From CAZSRX01 sp964609675 [NCBI: uncultured Bacteroidota bacterium] (lineage in GTDB: Bacteria; CLD3; SB21), in the NCBI GenBank assembly GCA_964609675.1, contig CAZSRX010000023.1:6268-70267 (forward strand): a DNA stretch of 64,000 nt. Direction: 5' to 3'. A program made the translations under genes and the position numbers. The notes beneath the pieces were generated by a model, which did not search any database, had not been told where the DNA came from, and saw only the letters and a list, made by a program, of their open reading frames with translations. Positions 37,535 to 47,900 of this stretch are shown here, in pieces; position 1 is the first letter of the stretch, and each line of letters opens with the position of its first letter.

Positions 37535-39349
37535 ATGAAGACCTTTTTAGAACAGCTTAACGAAAAAGTCCTGATTTTCGACGGGGCGACCGGTACGAAC
37601 CTCCAGCGGCAGAATCTCACGCCGGATAATTTCGGGGGCGAGGCGTATTACGGGTGTAATGAATATCTCGTAACATCCGATCCGTCTGCCGTTGAAAAAG
37701 TGCACACGGATTTTCTTCAGGCCGGCGCGGATATTATTGAAACGGATACTTTCGGCGGCACCTCGATTGTTCTTGCGGAATATAACCTCCAGCATCTCGC
37801 GTATACGTTAAACGTCAAAGCGGCGGAAATCGCAAAGCAAAAAGCTTTGGAATTCTCCACCATGGCGCATCCGCGGTTTGTGGCCGGCTCGATCGGCCCA
37901 ACGACCAAACTGCCCTCGCTGGGACACATCCCCGTAGAAGAAATGTACCGGAGTTTCTATGAGCAGATGGCCGGCCTGATGGACGGCGGCGTGGATCTGT
38001 TCTGCATTGAGACCTGTCAGGATATGCTTCAGGCCAAAACCGCTTTGTGCGCCGCGCAGGACATTTTCCGCGACCGGAGAAAAACCATACCGGTGATTGT
38101 ATCCGTTACGATTGAAACCACCGGCACAATGCTGCTGGGCACCGAGATTGCCGCGGCTCTGGCCATACTCGAGCCGTTTGATTTCATTACCGCCATCGGT
38201 ATGAATTGCGCGACGGGGCCGAAAGAAATGTCTGACCCTATCCGGTATTTATGCCACAACTCGCCGAAACCGGTATTTTGCATGCCCAATGCCGGCATAC
38301 CGGAAAATATCGGCGGACGCGCGCATTATCATCAAACACCCGAAGAGTTGACGAAATGGCTGTCGCATTTCGTCAAAGACCTCGGCGTGCAGATTGTCGG
38401 CGGCTGCTGCGGGACGACACCGGAACATATAAAATTATTGTCCGATACGCTCAATCACACGGCTCCGGCCCCGCGTAACTGGAATTACACGCCATCCGTC
38501 GCGTCGATATTTTCACCCGTGCCGCTGAGCATTGATCAGCCGCCGGTTTATATCGGTGAGCGCACCAACGCGAACGGATCAAAGCTTTTCCGCGAACTGC
38601 TCCTGAAAGAAGACTATGACGCAATGGTTTCCATGGGGCGCGAGCAGGCCCGCGAAGGCGCGCACATTCTCGATGTCTGCGTGGCGTATGTCGGCCGTAA
38701 CGAAATCAAAGATATGCAGGAGGTTATCCGGCGCTTCAACACGCAGGTGCCGCTGCCCGTTATGATTGACTCCACGGAAGCGCCGGTCATCGAGCGTGCC
38801 CTGCAGCTTCTTGGCGGAAGGGCGATCGTTAACTCCGTCAACCTCGAAGACGGCGAAGAACGCTGCGCCCGCGTTCTGCCGATGTGTAAACGCTACGGCG
38901 CGGCCGTGGTGGCATTAACCATTGACGAAGAAGGTATGGCCAAGACCCGCGAAAAAAAACTCGCGATCGCCAAACGCATTCATGATCTGGCAGTACATAA
39001 ATACGGATTGCGCGATGAAGATCTTATCTTCGATACCCTGACCTTCACGCTGGGTTCCGGCGACGAGGAATTCCGCAAGGCCGGTATCGAGTCCATTGAA
39101 GCCATACGGCTCATCAAACAGGCATTTCCAAAAGTAAAAACCTTACTCGGTGTCAGCAACATTTCATTCGGCTTGAATCCGCAGGCACGGCATGTGATCA
39201 ATTCCGTGTTCCTGCATGAAGCCGTGGCGGCCGGCCTGGACATGGCTATCGTCAATGTGCAGAAAATTATGCCGTTATATAAGATTCCGGAACGTGAGCG
39301 GGAACTGGCTATTCAACTGGTGCGCGATGAGAGGAAGTGGGAATCCTGA
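37535..39349 (+). CDS. metH: Methionine synthase N-terminal half (homocysteine and folate domains)
   Basis: 604-residue protein with the first two modules of MetH. The homocysteine methyltransferase barrel (about 1-300) has LIFDGATGTNLQ and the zinc cysteines (Cys in MNCATGP and GGCCGTTPEHI). The pterin-binding barrel (about 335-600) has IGERTNANGS, GAHILDVCVAY, MIDSTEAPVIERAL and SNISFGL. It ends where the cobalamin cap domain would begin; that part is the gene at 32533-34641. No Shine-Dalgarno sequence precedes the start because the ahcY terminator occupies that position. Confidence 0.95.
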   Translation: MKTFLEQLNEKVLIFDGATGTNLQRQNLTPDNFGGEAYYGCNEYLVTSDPSAVEKVHTDFLQAGADIIETDTFGGTSIVLAEYNLQHLAYTLNVKAAEIAKQKALEFSTMAHPRFVAGSIGPTTKLPSLGHIPVEEMYRSFYEQMAGLMDGGVDLFCIETCQDMLQAKTALCAAQDIFRDRRKTIPVIVSVTIETTGTMLLGTEIAAALAILEPFDFITAIGMNCATGPKEMSDPIRYLCHNSPKPVFCMPNAGIPENIGGRAHYHQTPEELTKWLSHFVKDLGVQIVGGCCGTTPEHIKLLSDTLNHTAPAPRNWNYTPSVASIFSPVPLSIDQPPVYIGERTNANGSKLFRELLLKEDYDAMVSMGREQAREGAHILDVCVAYVGRNEIKDMQEVIRRFNTQVPLPVMIDSTEAPVIERALQLLGGRAIVNSVNLEDGEERCARVLPMCKRYGAAVVALTIDEEGMAKTREKKLAIAKRIHDLAVHKYGLRDEDLIFDTLTFTLGSGDEEFRKAGIESIEAIRLIKQAFPKVKTLLGVSNISFGLNPQARHVINSVFLHEAVAAGLDMAIVNVQKIMPLYKIPERERELAIQLVRDERKWES

Positions 39350-39479
39350 GAACTTAAACCGTTCCGATGGGCTTACCGCATACGATTTTCATTGAAATTC
39401 AAATTCAGATTCCTTAAGTTTTTTACTGAATTTTTATGGAATAAGAGCTTTTACCATTTGAAAAACATACGAGGAATCT

Positions 39480-40730
39480 ATGGCCATTATCAGACCCTTT
39501 CCCGGCTTACGTCCGCCCAAAGAACTCGCGTCCAAAGTCGCGTCGCTTCCGTATGACGTTATCAATTCCGAAGAAGCCCGCCAGCTAGCCAAAGGCAATC
39601 CGTACAGCTTTTTGCATGTTACCCGTCCGGAAATCGATCTGGATCCGAAAATCGACATACATAGCGAGGAAGTGTATGCCAAAGCCACCGAGAATTTTAA
39701 TGCGTTCATCAAAAACGGAACGTTGAAAAAAGACCCCAAACCGTATTACTACTTATATGAACAGACGATGGGTCGGGTGGTGCAGGTCGGTCTCGTAGTG
39801 ACTGCCGCGGTGGATGATTACCAAAAGGAAGTCATCAAGAAGCACGAGCTCACGCGCAAAGACAAGGAAGAAGACCGTACGCGCCATGTTGAAGCGACCA
39901 ACGGCAACAACGAGCCCGTGTTTTATACGTATCGCGCGAAACCCGAAATTGACACAATCGTCAGCGCGTGGATAAAAAAGACTCCGGAATACGACTTCAC
40001 GGCCGACGACGGCATTCGCCATCGCTTCTGGGTCGTGGACGATCCGGCGACGATTGATACTCTGACGAAATTATTCGCGCAGATTCCGACGCTGTACGTG
40101 TCCGACGGCCACCACCGCAGCGCCGCGGCCAGCAATCTCTGCACAAAACTGCGGAAACAAAACCCGAACTACACCGGCAACGAGCCGTTCAATTATTTTC
40201 TCACCGTGATTTTTCCGCACAACCAGCTGTTCATCATGGATTACAACCGCATCGTGAAAGACCTGAACGGCATGACATCCGATGAATTCCTGAAGAAAGT
40301 CAGCGAGAAATTCGACATCCGTAAACACGATAAGCCCGAACCTTACAAGCCGCAGAAGAAGCATGAATTCGGCATGTATCTGGACAAAACCTGGTATGTG
40401 CTGACGGCAAAAACCGGATTCTACAACGAAAACGACCCGATCGACAGCCTGGATGTACAGATCCTGCAAAACCATTTGTTGTCGCCGCTGCTCGGGATTA
40501 ATGACCCGCGCACGGACAAACGCATCGATTTCGTCGGCGGTATACGCGGACTGAAAGAACTGGAACGCCGCGTGGATGAAACCGGATTCAAAGTGGCGTT
40601 CTCCATGTTCGCCACGTCCATCGAAGACCTGATCCGCGTGGCCGATGCCGGGAAAATCATGCCGCCGAAATCCACTTGGTTCGAGCCCAAACTGCGCAGC
40701 GGACTGATCGTTCACTGGTTTAATTATTAA
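39480..40730 (+). CDS. DUF1015 family protein
   Basis: 416-residue protein of the DUF1015 family, recognised by RPFPGLRPP at the start, VASLPYDVIN, SFLHVTRPEIDL, the ADGHHR-type YVSDGHHRSAAA, and the C-terminal MFATSIEDLIRVADAGKIMPPKSTWFEPKL (given by its ends MFATSIED and STWFEPKL). DUF1015 genes commonly lie next to serA and serC, as here, suggesting a link to serine biosynthesis, possibly as a serine kinase-like SerK enzyme. Exact role unproven in this lineage. Confidence 0.92.
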   Translation: MAIIRPFPGLRPPKELASKVASLPYDVINSEEARQLAKGNPYSFLHVTRPEIDLDPKIDIHSEEVYAKATENFNAFIKNGTLKKDPKPYYYLYEQTMGRVVQVGLVVTAAVDDYQKEVIKKHELTRKDKEEDRTRHVEATNGNNEPVFYTYRAKPEIDTIVSAWIKKTPEYDFTADDGIRHRFWVVDDPATIDTLTKLFAQIPTLYVSDGHHRSAAASNLCTKLRKQNPNYTGNEPFNYFLTVIFPHNQLFIMDYNRIVKDLNGMTSDEFLKKVSEKFDIRKHDKPEPYKPQKKHEFGMYLDKTWYVLTAKTGFYNENDPIDSLDVQILQNHLLSPLLGINDPRTDKRIDFVGGIRGLKELERRVDETGFKVAFSMFATSIEDLIRVADAGKIMPPKSTWFEPKLRSGLIVHWFNY

Positions 40731-40827
40731 CCGTCTTTAAAAAATTACTCATGGGCGGTTTATGACTTTGTGCAAGAAATTGAGCGTATTCACTAAATAA
40801 CCATTCACATAACCAGCAGGTAGAATC

Positions 40828-41712
40828 ATGAAAATATTAATCTCCGACGCGTTCGATCCCGGATTGCCTGAAAAACTCAAACAATTCGGCGAAGTGACCG
40901 ACGACAAAAATCAGTACACCGATGCGGAAATCATTCTCGTCCGCTCCGCCACCAAATGCAAAAAAGATTATTTGGATCAGGCGAAGAACTGCAAAATGAT
41001 CATTCGCGGAGGCGTAGGGCTCGATAACATCGATGTCAAGCACGCCGAGTCCAAAGGAATTATCGTGAAGAACACCGCGTCCGCGTCGGCGATTGCTGTG
41101 GCCGAGCTGGCGTTCGCGATGATGCTGGCGATTCCGAACCGGCTGATTGAGGCGCACAACAGCATGAAGGAAGGCAAATTTTTAAAGAACGAACTCAAGC
41201 GCACGGAGTTATACGGCAAGAACCTAACCGTGATCGGCACCGGCAATATCGGCATCGAGGTCGCCCGGCGCGCGCACGCGTTCGGCATGAAAGTGTTCGG
41301 GTATGATATCGTTAAACCCGCGGAACCGATCATTACCATGATGCCGACGCTCGAGGAAGCCGTCAAAAATGCGCATTACATTTCCCTGCATGTGCCGCTG
41401 ACTGACACAACCAAAGGCATGATCAACAAGGCGCTGATCGGGAAAATGCGCGACGGCGTGGCGATTATCAACGCCGCGAGAGGCGAAGTGATTGTCGAGG
41501 AAGATGTCGCCGAAGCGCTCAAGAGCGGCAAGATCAAGGCCTACGCCACCGACGTTTGGTACAGCGATCCGCCGGCGCCGACCTCGCCGATTCTCTCCGC
41601 GCCGAACACCATTATGGCTCCGCACATCGGCGCCTCCACGAAAGAAAATTTACTCCGCATCGGCGAAGTGGTGATCCAGCTGATTACCGATTACGTGAAA
41701 ATGAAAAAATAA
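40828..41712 (+). CDS. serA: D-3-phosphoglycerate dehydrogenase (short form)
   Basis: 294-residue NAD-dependent 2-hydroxyacid dehydrogenase, probably the first step of serine synthesis. The N- and C-terminal parts of the catalytic domain enclose a Rossmann fold with VIGTGNIGIEVARRA. The catalytic Arg is in INAARGEVI, the Glu is in YATDVWYSDP-adjacent sequence, and the His is in APHIGASTKEN. It lacks the C-terminal ACT domain, so serine feedback through that domain is absent. Assignment to SerA over a generic hydroxyacid dehydrogenase rests on serC downstream and DUF1015 upstream. Confidence 0.9.
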   Translation: MKILISDAFDPGLPEKLKQFGEVTDDKNQYTDAEIILVRSATKCKKDYLDQAKNCKMIIRGGVGLDNIDVKHAESKGIIVKNTASASAIAVAELAFAMMLAIPNRLIEAHNSMKEGKFLKNELKRTELYGKNLTVIGTGNIGIEVARRAHAFGMKVFGYDIVKPAEPIITMMPTLEEAVKNAHYISLHVPLTDTTKGMINKALIGKMRDGVAIINAARGEVIVEEDVAEALKSGKIKAYATDVWYSDPPAPTSPILSAPNTIMAPHIGASTKENLLRIGEVVIQLITDYVKMKK

Positions 41713-41721
41713 ATAAACTAT

Positions 41722-41809
41722 AAACCTTGAAGGTCATGCGCGTGATTAATATTTGTTAAATTTTGTAAATATTTTCTTTTATTTTCAACGCGGCAGACCT
41801 TCAAGGTTT
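41722..41809. repeat. Inverted repeat between serA and serC
   Basis: AAACCTTGAAGGTC (41722-41735) and its perfect complement GACCTTCAAGGTTT (41796-41809) flank 60 AT-rich bases. Each arm is itself nearly palindromic (ACCTTGAAGGT). A related ATCTTCAAGGTCTT lies at about 44918-44931, so it may be a dispersed repeat family. Function unknown. Confidence 0.6.
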
Positions 41810-41834
41810 AATAATAAAAAAAAGGAGAACCATC

Positions 41835-42926
41835 ATGGGTCGCATATTTAATTTTAACGCAGGGCCTTCAGCGCTGCCGCTTCCGGTGCTGGAAAAAATG
41901 CAGGCCGAACTGCTCGATTTCAACGGCACCGGCATGTCGATTATGGAACACAGTCATCGCGGAAAAGATTTTGAGGCGGTGCTGGCGGATTCCAAACGAC
42001 TGATGAAGGAAGTCATGGGCATTCCGGATAATTACAAGATCATCTACTGCACCGGCGGCGCGAGCACGCAGTTCGCGCTGATCCCGATGAATTTCCTGCA
42101 CGAAGGTTCCGGCGATTATATCCAGACCGGCGAATGGTCCGAAAAAGCCGTCAAGGAAGCGAAAATTCAGGGCAAGAAATTCAACATCGCCGCTTCTACC
42201 AAAGGGGAAGACGGCGTTTACCGGCGCGTGCCGAAACAAAGCGAACTGAAACTGGATCCCAACGCCCGCTTCGTCCATCTTACCACAAACAACACGATTT
42301 TCGGAACCCAATGGAAATCGCTGCCCAATACCGGCAACGTGCCGATGATTCTCGATATGTCCTCGGACATCATGTCCAAGAAAATGGATTTCAACAACGT
42401 CGGCATGATCTATGCCGGCGCGCAGAAAAACATGGGTCCCTCGGGCGTCACCGTCGTCATCATCCGCGATGACATGGTCGAAAAATGCGCCCCCGGACTG
42501 CCCACGATGTTCAGCTACAAGACTTACGTGGACAACGATTCGCTGTACAACACGCCTCCGACCATCGCGATTTATCTGGTGAAACTGGTTATGGAATGGG
42601 CCAAGGGCGTCGGCGGCATACCGCAGATTGAAAAATGGAATGCTGAGAAAGCCAATCTGCTTTACGCGACGATTGACAAGTATCCCGATTTCTACAAAGG
42701 CACAACCGAAAAAGAAAGCCGTTCCTGGATGAACGTAACCTGGCGCCTGCCGAATGAGAAATTAGAAGAAACCTTTGTCGCGGAAGCTAAGAAAGCCAAA
42801 CTCGGCGGACTCAAGGGCCACCGTAAAGTCGGCGGTATCCGCGCTTCCCTGTATAACGCCGTGACCGTCGAAGGCGTCAAAGCGCTCTGCGGATTCATGG
42901 AAGAGTTTTATTCGAAGAATAAATAG
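41835..42926 (+). CDS. serC: Phosphoserine aminotransferase
   Basis: 363-residue PLP enzyme converting 3-phosphohydroxypyruvate to phosphoserine. Matches SerC throughout: NFNAGPSALPLPVLE at the start, MSIMEHSHRGKDFE, GGASTQFALIPMNFL, the PLP lysine in YAGAQKNMGPSGVTVVI, and the C-terminal KVGGIRASLYNAVTVEGV. It follows serA, separated by the inverted repeat. Ribosome site AAAAGGAG. Confidence 0.96.
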   Translation: MGRIFNFNAGPSALPLPVLEKMQAELLDFNGTGMSIMEHSHRGKDFEAVLADSKRLMKEVMGIPDNYKIIYCTGGASTQFALIPMNFLHEGSGDYIQTGEWSEKAVKEAKIQGKKFNIAASTKGEDGVYRRVPKQSELKLDPNARFVHLTTNNTIFGTQWKSLPNTGNVPMILDMSSDIMSKKMDFNNVGMIYAGAQKNMGPSGVTVVIIRDDMVEKCAPGLPTMFSYKTYVDNDSLYNTPPTIAIYLVKLVMEWAKGVGGIPQIEKWNAEKANLLYATIDKYPDFYKGTTEKESRSWMNVTWRLPNEKLEETFVAEAKKAKLGGLKGHRKVGGIRASLYNAVTVEGVKALCGFMEEFYSKNK

Positions 42927-42972
42927 CGACGAAGGCACGAAGACTCAAAGAAATTAAAAGTCTGATCGAAGA

Positions 42973-43007
42973 AAAACCCGCTGTGCGTAAGGCATGGCGG
43001 GTTTTTT
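42973..43007 (+). terminator. Rho-independent terminator of the ser cluster
   Basis: AACCCGC, 15-base loop that can fold further, GCGGGTT and six T, about 50 bases after serC. Confidence 0.75.
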
Positions 43008-43074
43008 ATAAAAAAAATCTGCTTCTGTTATTTATCGGCATTGTTTAAGATGGCTCCAATCCATACCGGGCTTA

Positions 43075-43103
43075 TTGAAAGTTTATGCAATAATCGTTAT
43101 ATT
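43075..43103 (+). promoter_or_regulatory. Promoter before a small gene
   Basis: TTGAAA, 17-base spacer, TATATT, ending 38 bases before the ATG at 43142. Confidence 0.6.
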
Positions 43104-43141
43104 GGAAATAATCAAATTATTTTCAATCCCGGGGAACTTCC

Positions 43142-43372
43142 ATGAGCCGAATCATTTTATCCAAACCCGTGAATTACGGTATAAAGCGTAATCAGGAATA
43201 TCGTTACCGTAAGGCCTTCAAGCCGGTGACCATCGATAAAGAAAAAAAAGCGGCCGGACAGCTTTATCGGTATGCCCGCGCGTTATCGTTCCGGACGAAT
43301 ATTCCAATCCAAAATTTTATCTGCGCCTGGTTTGATGAAAATCATTATTATGAATTTAATTTTGAAAAATAA
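43142..43372 (+). CDS. Small basic protein of unknown function
   Basis: 76-residue basic protein rich in Tyr, Arg and Lys (KRNQEYRYRKAF, LYRYARAL). No family recognised and only a weak GGGGA ribosome site. Accepted because a good promoter lies 38 bases upstream and nothing else uses the interval. Confidence 0.45.
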   Translation: MSRIILSKPVNYGIKRNQEYRYRKAFKPVTIDKEKKAAGQLYRYARALSFRTNIPIQNFICAWFDENHYYEFNFEK

Positions 43373-43607
43373 CTCCATGATTTTTTTGATTGCTTTTTTT
43401 CTTTCCAGCTTTATGAGCATTAACTTTATAAACTTTCAACTTTTAACTTTCAACTTTTAACTTTCAAACTCATTGAAAAGCCCATGATATGAAAAATGAT
43501 AATTCACAGATGATGCTGTTATTTAATTATTATATGTCGGTTTGTAAATATAGAGTAAATATTGCAAATTTTATTAATATGTAAATTATTAACAGCGGGT
43601 GTTTTTT

Positions 43608-44762
43608 ATGAAAACAATGACGACAGTGAAAACCGGATTATTATTGGCCGGACTCCTGTTCCATACGCTGACCGGCACGTTAGGTGCACAAGAAAAAATG
43701 AAATCAGTTTGGATTGTACAAGCCCATGATGATGAGGTACTGGCGGTTGCTTTTTCTCACAACGGAAAATATGCCTTATCGGCAAGCGCTGATAGGTCGC
43801 TGAAACTTTGGACGATAGAGACAGGAAAAATGGTACGAATATTCCGGGGACATCAGGATCGGGTAACTACTTTGGCTATTTCTCCTGATGATCAATACGT
43901 GTTGTCAGGCAGCAGAGACAAAACCTTGAAATTGTGGGAACTATCCACCGGTAAAGAAATCCGTACATTTAAGGGTCATCAAGGGAGGGTCAACTCCGTT
44001 GTGATGACACCGGATGGATTGTATGGAATCTCAGGAGGAAGAGATTCGATTCCGAGGTATTCATCTCACAGACATCGCGAAATTATTAATAACATCAAAT
44101 TGTGGGAAATTTCGACCGGTACGTTATTACGCTCCTTCTCTGGCTATGTATACGAAGTGACAGCCGTTGCGGTGGCACCAAAGGGGACATTTATTGTCGG
44201 GATTGGTTCAGATAATACAATGGCTATGTGGAACATTTTAACGGGGTCCCTGGAAAGAAATTTTCAAACAACGACTTATATACAACTGTCGGTAAAATCT
44301 TTAGCTATCACGCCCGATGAAAAATATGTAATCACTGGAGGCGCCGGCGATAATAGCCGGATTATTATTTGGGACACGGAAACAGGCAAGTCGTTACGGG
44401 AATTTTCGGGTCATCGAAGAGATGTGAATGCCGTGGCTGTTTCTCCTGACGGAAAGCATGTGATTTCAGGCGGTGAAGATTGTACATTGAAATTATGGGA
44501 AATTGAGACCGGGCAATGTATAAGAACTTTTAAAGGGCATGATAATCGGGTCACTTCCGTTGCCATATCACCTGACGGAAAGTACATACTGTCCGGCAGC
44601 GCAGATTCTACTATAAAATTATGGGACATGAATTCAGGAAAAATCATACGACCCTTTGGTGAAAGGAAGCTGATACAGGTTTTGGATATAGGGGATTTAG
44701 AAGTAAAAGAATCTTCGTCTTTAGATTCAACAGACATAGATGAAAGTGGAGGATCGAATTAA
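43608..44762 (+). CDS. Secreted WD40 repeat beta-propeller protein
   Basis: 384-residue protein with a signal peptide (LLLAGLLFHTLTGTLGAQ) and seven WD40-type units. Units 1-3, 6 and 7 are clear (for example GHQDRVTTLAISPD, GSRDKTLKLWELSTGK, GHDNRVTSVAISPDG, GSADSTIKLWD); units 4 and 5 are degenerate. It should form one seven-bladed propeller outside the cytoplasm as a protein-binding scaffold. The start is ATG 43608 after a poor ribosome site. Lower G+C than its neighbours and no visible partner gene. Confidence 0.88.
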   Translation: MKTMTTVKTGLLLAGLLFHTLTGTLGAQEKMKSVWIVQAHDDEVLAVAFSHNGKYALSASADRSLKLWTIETGKMVRIFRGHQDRVTTLAISPDDQYVLSGSRDKTLKLWELSTGKEIRTFKGHQGRVNSVVMTPDGLYGISGGRDSIPRYSSHRHREIINNIKLWEISTGTLLRSFSGYVYEVTAVAVAPKGTFIVGIGSDNTMAMWNILTGSLERNFQTTTYIQLSVKSLAITPDEKYVITGGAGDNSRIIIWDTETGKSLREFSGHRRDVNAVAVSPDGKHVISGGEDCTLKLWEIETGQCIRTFKGHDNRVTSVAISPDGKYILSGSADSTIKLWDMNSGKIIRPFGERKLIQVLDIGDLEVKESSSLDSTDIDESGGSN

Positions 44763-44867
44763 AAATATTTAAACTATATTGAGGTGTTTGTTCATCACAG
44801 AAAAATTGGAGGAGGAATGATATTGTGAGTAAAACAGTTATTAAGAAAACAGGGCTGTTGATGCGGT

Positions 44868-44902
44868 AAAAATTAAACTTCCTGAAGACGTTTAATTTTT
44901 TT
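44868..44902. terminator. Terminator between convergent genes
   Basis: AAATTAAAC, loop, GTTTAATTT with a T-run on the plus strand and A-run (T on the minus strand) at the other side, so it can serve both convergent genes. Confidence 0.65.
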
Positions 44903-44992
44903 TACGGCGCCAAATCTTCAAGGTCTTGTGGCCGTAACGGATAAAAAAATATAAAGGCGGAATCGTTAATGGCCCGCGGGCCTTGGGGTTTT

Positions 44993-47900
44993 TTAAAAAT
45001 TATTATATAAACCCGCCAGCCATCTGATTTTAAACGCGCGGTTATCGCCATGGTTTATGGACGGCCTGCTTATCCAGAACGGAATCTCGAACCGTAACTG
45101 ATAGGTTCCCCACCAGTCAGGAATCATATTCAAGTCATAAACCAAGCCGGCGCCGGCGTCCGCGAGCCAGCGTTTTCTGAATGGCGCCGTCAGATCCCGG
45201 TCGCGTTTCCAGGTCAGGCCGCCGTCGAAAAAAAGAAAGGGACGGGAGTGTGTCAGCCAAAGCAGGTCCTGCCGGAACATCCGTCTCAAAGGATTGGCCA
45301 TGTAGAGATCCAGATTATTCGTCCAGATTTTATTAGCGGCAAGATTGGCGTCGTAATAACCGGACATACTGCCGCCGCCGTCGGCGTACCAATGACGCGC
45401 CGACCGGTTCTGCCATAAGGAAGCGGGCACGGTTCCCGCCGACCGGAAAAACCGCTGATGAAACATTTCCTGAGGCGAAGCGCCCGCCAGATAGAATTGC
45501 GCCTGCGCCGGCACATCGCCTACCGCATACCCGGCATACGTTCGCAGGTTCAGCGTCAGATACCAGCGCACCAGTTCGACCGGATGATAATAGGAAAAAA
45601 ATATTTTTGAGAAGCGCCAGTCGGATTTCCAGACGGACGTTTCGAATCCGATGGCCGCCTGCGGGCTGTTGAAATAGCGGCTTTGGTAGCGGTACTCTAT
45701 TTGTAAACTCTGCACGTCGCCTTTATCCCAGGATATGCCCCGCGGCAGGTAATCCGCATCGAATAACCGACTGTAGAATATCCGCGCCGACGCTTCATGA
45801 TACGGCGGATAGTCGTAAGCGTTTACGAACCATTTTTTGTTGAATCCGATGCGGTGTGCGGCGCGGCCTTCCAGGCGGAGCGACGTCAGTTCCAATTCGG
45901 TCTGGCGGCCGAGATTATACAGCGGCGTAGCCAGGATGAGTTCGTAATCGGGCCGGCGGCTTTTAACGCCGTAATAAGCGCCGGCGCTGAGGCGGTATTC
46001 ATCGGTTGCCCATCGGCCTTTACTGCGGTACCCCGCGCGGAGTCCGTCGGGGCCGCTGTACCATACGGACGGCCGGTGCGTAAGTACATACGTGTCCAGC
46101 GTTGGATAATAAGAAACCGGTTTTTGAATATGGATCTCAAACTTGTTCCAGAGGCCGGTGGCGTTGTCCCGGCGGTTTACATCCGGCAGCATGCGGGACG
46201 TGTCGATGGCGACGCTTTCGATGGCGTCGTCCAATTCCAGTATCAAGGTGTATTCCCGCGTGCTGAAGTCCCAGACCGGCCGCCGTTCCAATCCGGGCTT
46301 ATCGGCGTCGAGCGTGTGCGCAGGAATCCGGTATCCGTACTGGCTTTTATTTTTCAGGGTGACGACCACGTCCAGCGGCATTTCGATTAAGCCGTATCGC
46401 CGCAGTGAAATTTCGGCGGCATAAAAGCGGCGGCCGTCTTCTTCCGTCCACCGCCCGTTGATATCACGGATGCCGTAATCGCAGGTGCGGGTCGTTCCGA
46501 GCCATTGCTCAAACAGCCCCTTTAATTCCGTCCCGCTTTCCTGCTCAAGGAACCGCCGGAAACCGTCCGTGGATACATGCGTGAAAGCATGGGTTGCGTA
46601 GTATCGCCGCATCAAGCGGTCGAATGCTTCGCGCCCGAAATAATATTCCAGCGCATTCATGAAAACATGGCCTTTGGTGTACACCGAGTATGCGTAGGAT
46701 GCATCGCTGATAAACCGGTCCGAATGCGTCAGCGTTTTTTCCTCCCATCCCTGTTTGGCCCACCACTCATAGGAAGCAAAAGTGCTCACGAGCGCGTCCT
46801 CGTTGGGATAATGCTTTTGCTTGAACGGGGAACCGTAGTCGCGCATGGCATAGCGGCCGAACAGCGTATTCATGACGCGCGTGGTGTAGTAGGATGTGAT
46901 GCCCTCGTCCATCCAGGCTTCGTGGACTTCGTCGTTGGCCAGCGCGCCGTAAAACCAGTTATGAATGACTTCATGCGCCGTCACGCCGGCCAGGCTGTAG
47001 GGCGGGCGGTTGCCGGTGATGAACGCGATGGACGGATATTCCATACCGCCGTCACCGGCTTGCGCGATGGTCAGATCGGGATAGGGATAAGGCCCAACAT
47101 GCGCGTTCATATAATCCAGAATGGCGCCCGTCCACTCTTTCATGCGTTCCCATTGCCGGGCGACAGAAGGCTGATATAAAAAATGCACGCGTGTGGATCC
47201 GCAAAGAACCGAATCGTAACGGTAATCCGGGTCGGCGCACCATGCAAAATCGTGCACGCGTTCGGCCCGGAAGCGCCACGTGCGTTGGCCGCCGGAGGCC
47301 ATTTCCGTTGAAAGCGAGGAGAACCGCGACAAAAGCTCATCCAGTTCGTGATTTTGATTAAGCAGCGTGTCAGGCTGGTCGGGATTATCAACAGCCGGAT
47401 AGGACGGGACGCGGGTCTGTTCATCCAGGCGGTCGCGGCGCGTGGAATCGGCGGGAATCTGCATCATGGCGCCCGGCGAGGAAGCGTTTACCAGCGTGCC
47501 CGTAGCGCCAATCACATACGCCTCCGGCAACGTCAGGCTGACCTCATACGTTGCGAACTCGCCGTAAAACTCGCGCCCCAGGTACGTATCCAGATGCCAG
47601 CCGTTACGGTCGTACACGCAGAGCTTCGGATACCACTGCGCCATGGAATAATCAATGCCCTCGCGGTTGCGGCGGCCCATGCGGCGGATAAGAAACGGAA
47701 CCGTTTCCTCAAATTCGATATACACGGTGACGCGGCCTCCGGGCGCCAGGGGCTCCCGAAGGCTCACTTTAAGAATGGTGTCGTCTTCTTCATCAAACAG
47801 CACGCGCCCCTGGCCGTCGTAAACGCCCAGGATTTCCATATTCCCAAGTATATAATCAGGATAATACCCTAAAAGGCTACCGCCGAACGCCCGGTACCGT

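Noticed and set aside
43433-43470. Short tandem repeat of AACTTTCAACTTTT
   Set aside because: Simple AT-rich repetition in a gap; no evidence of function.
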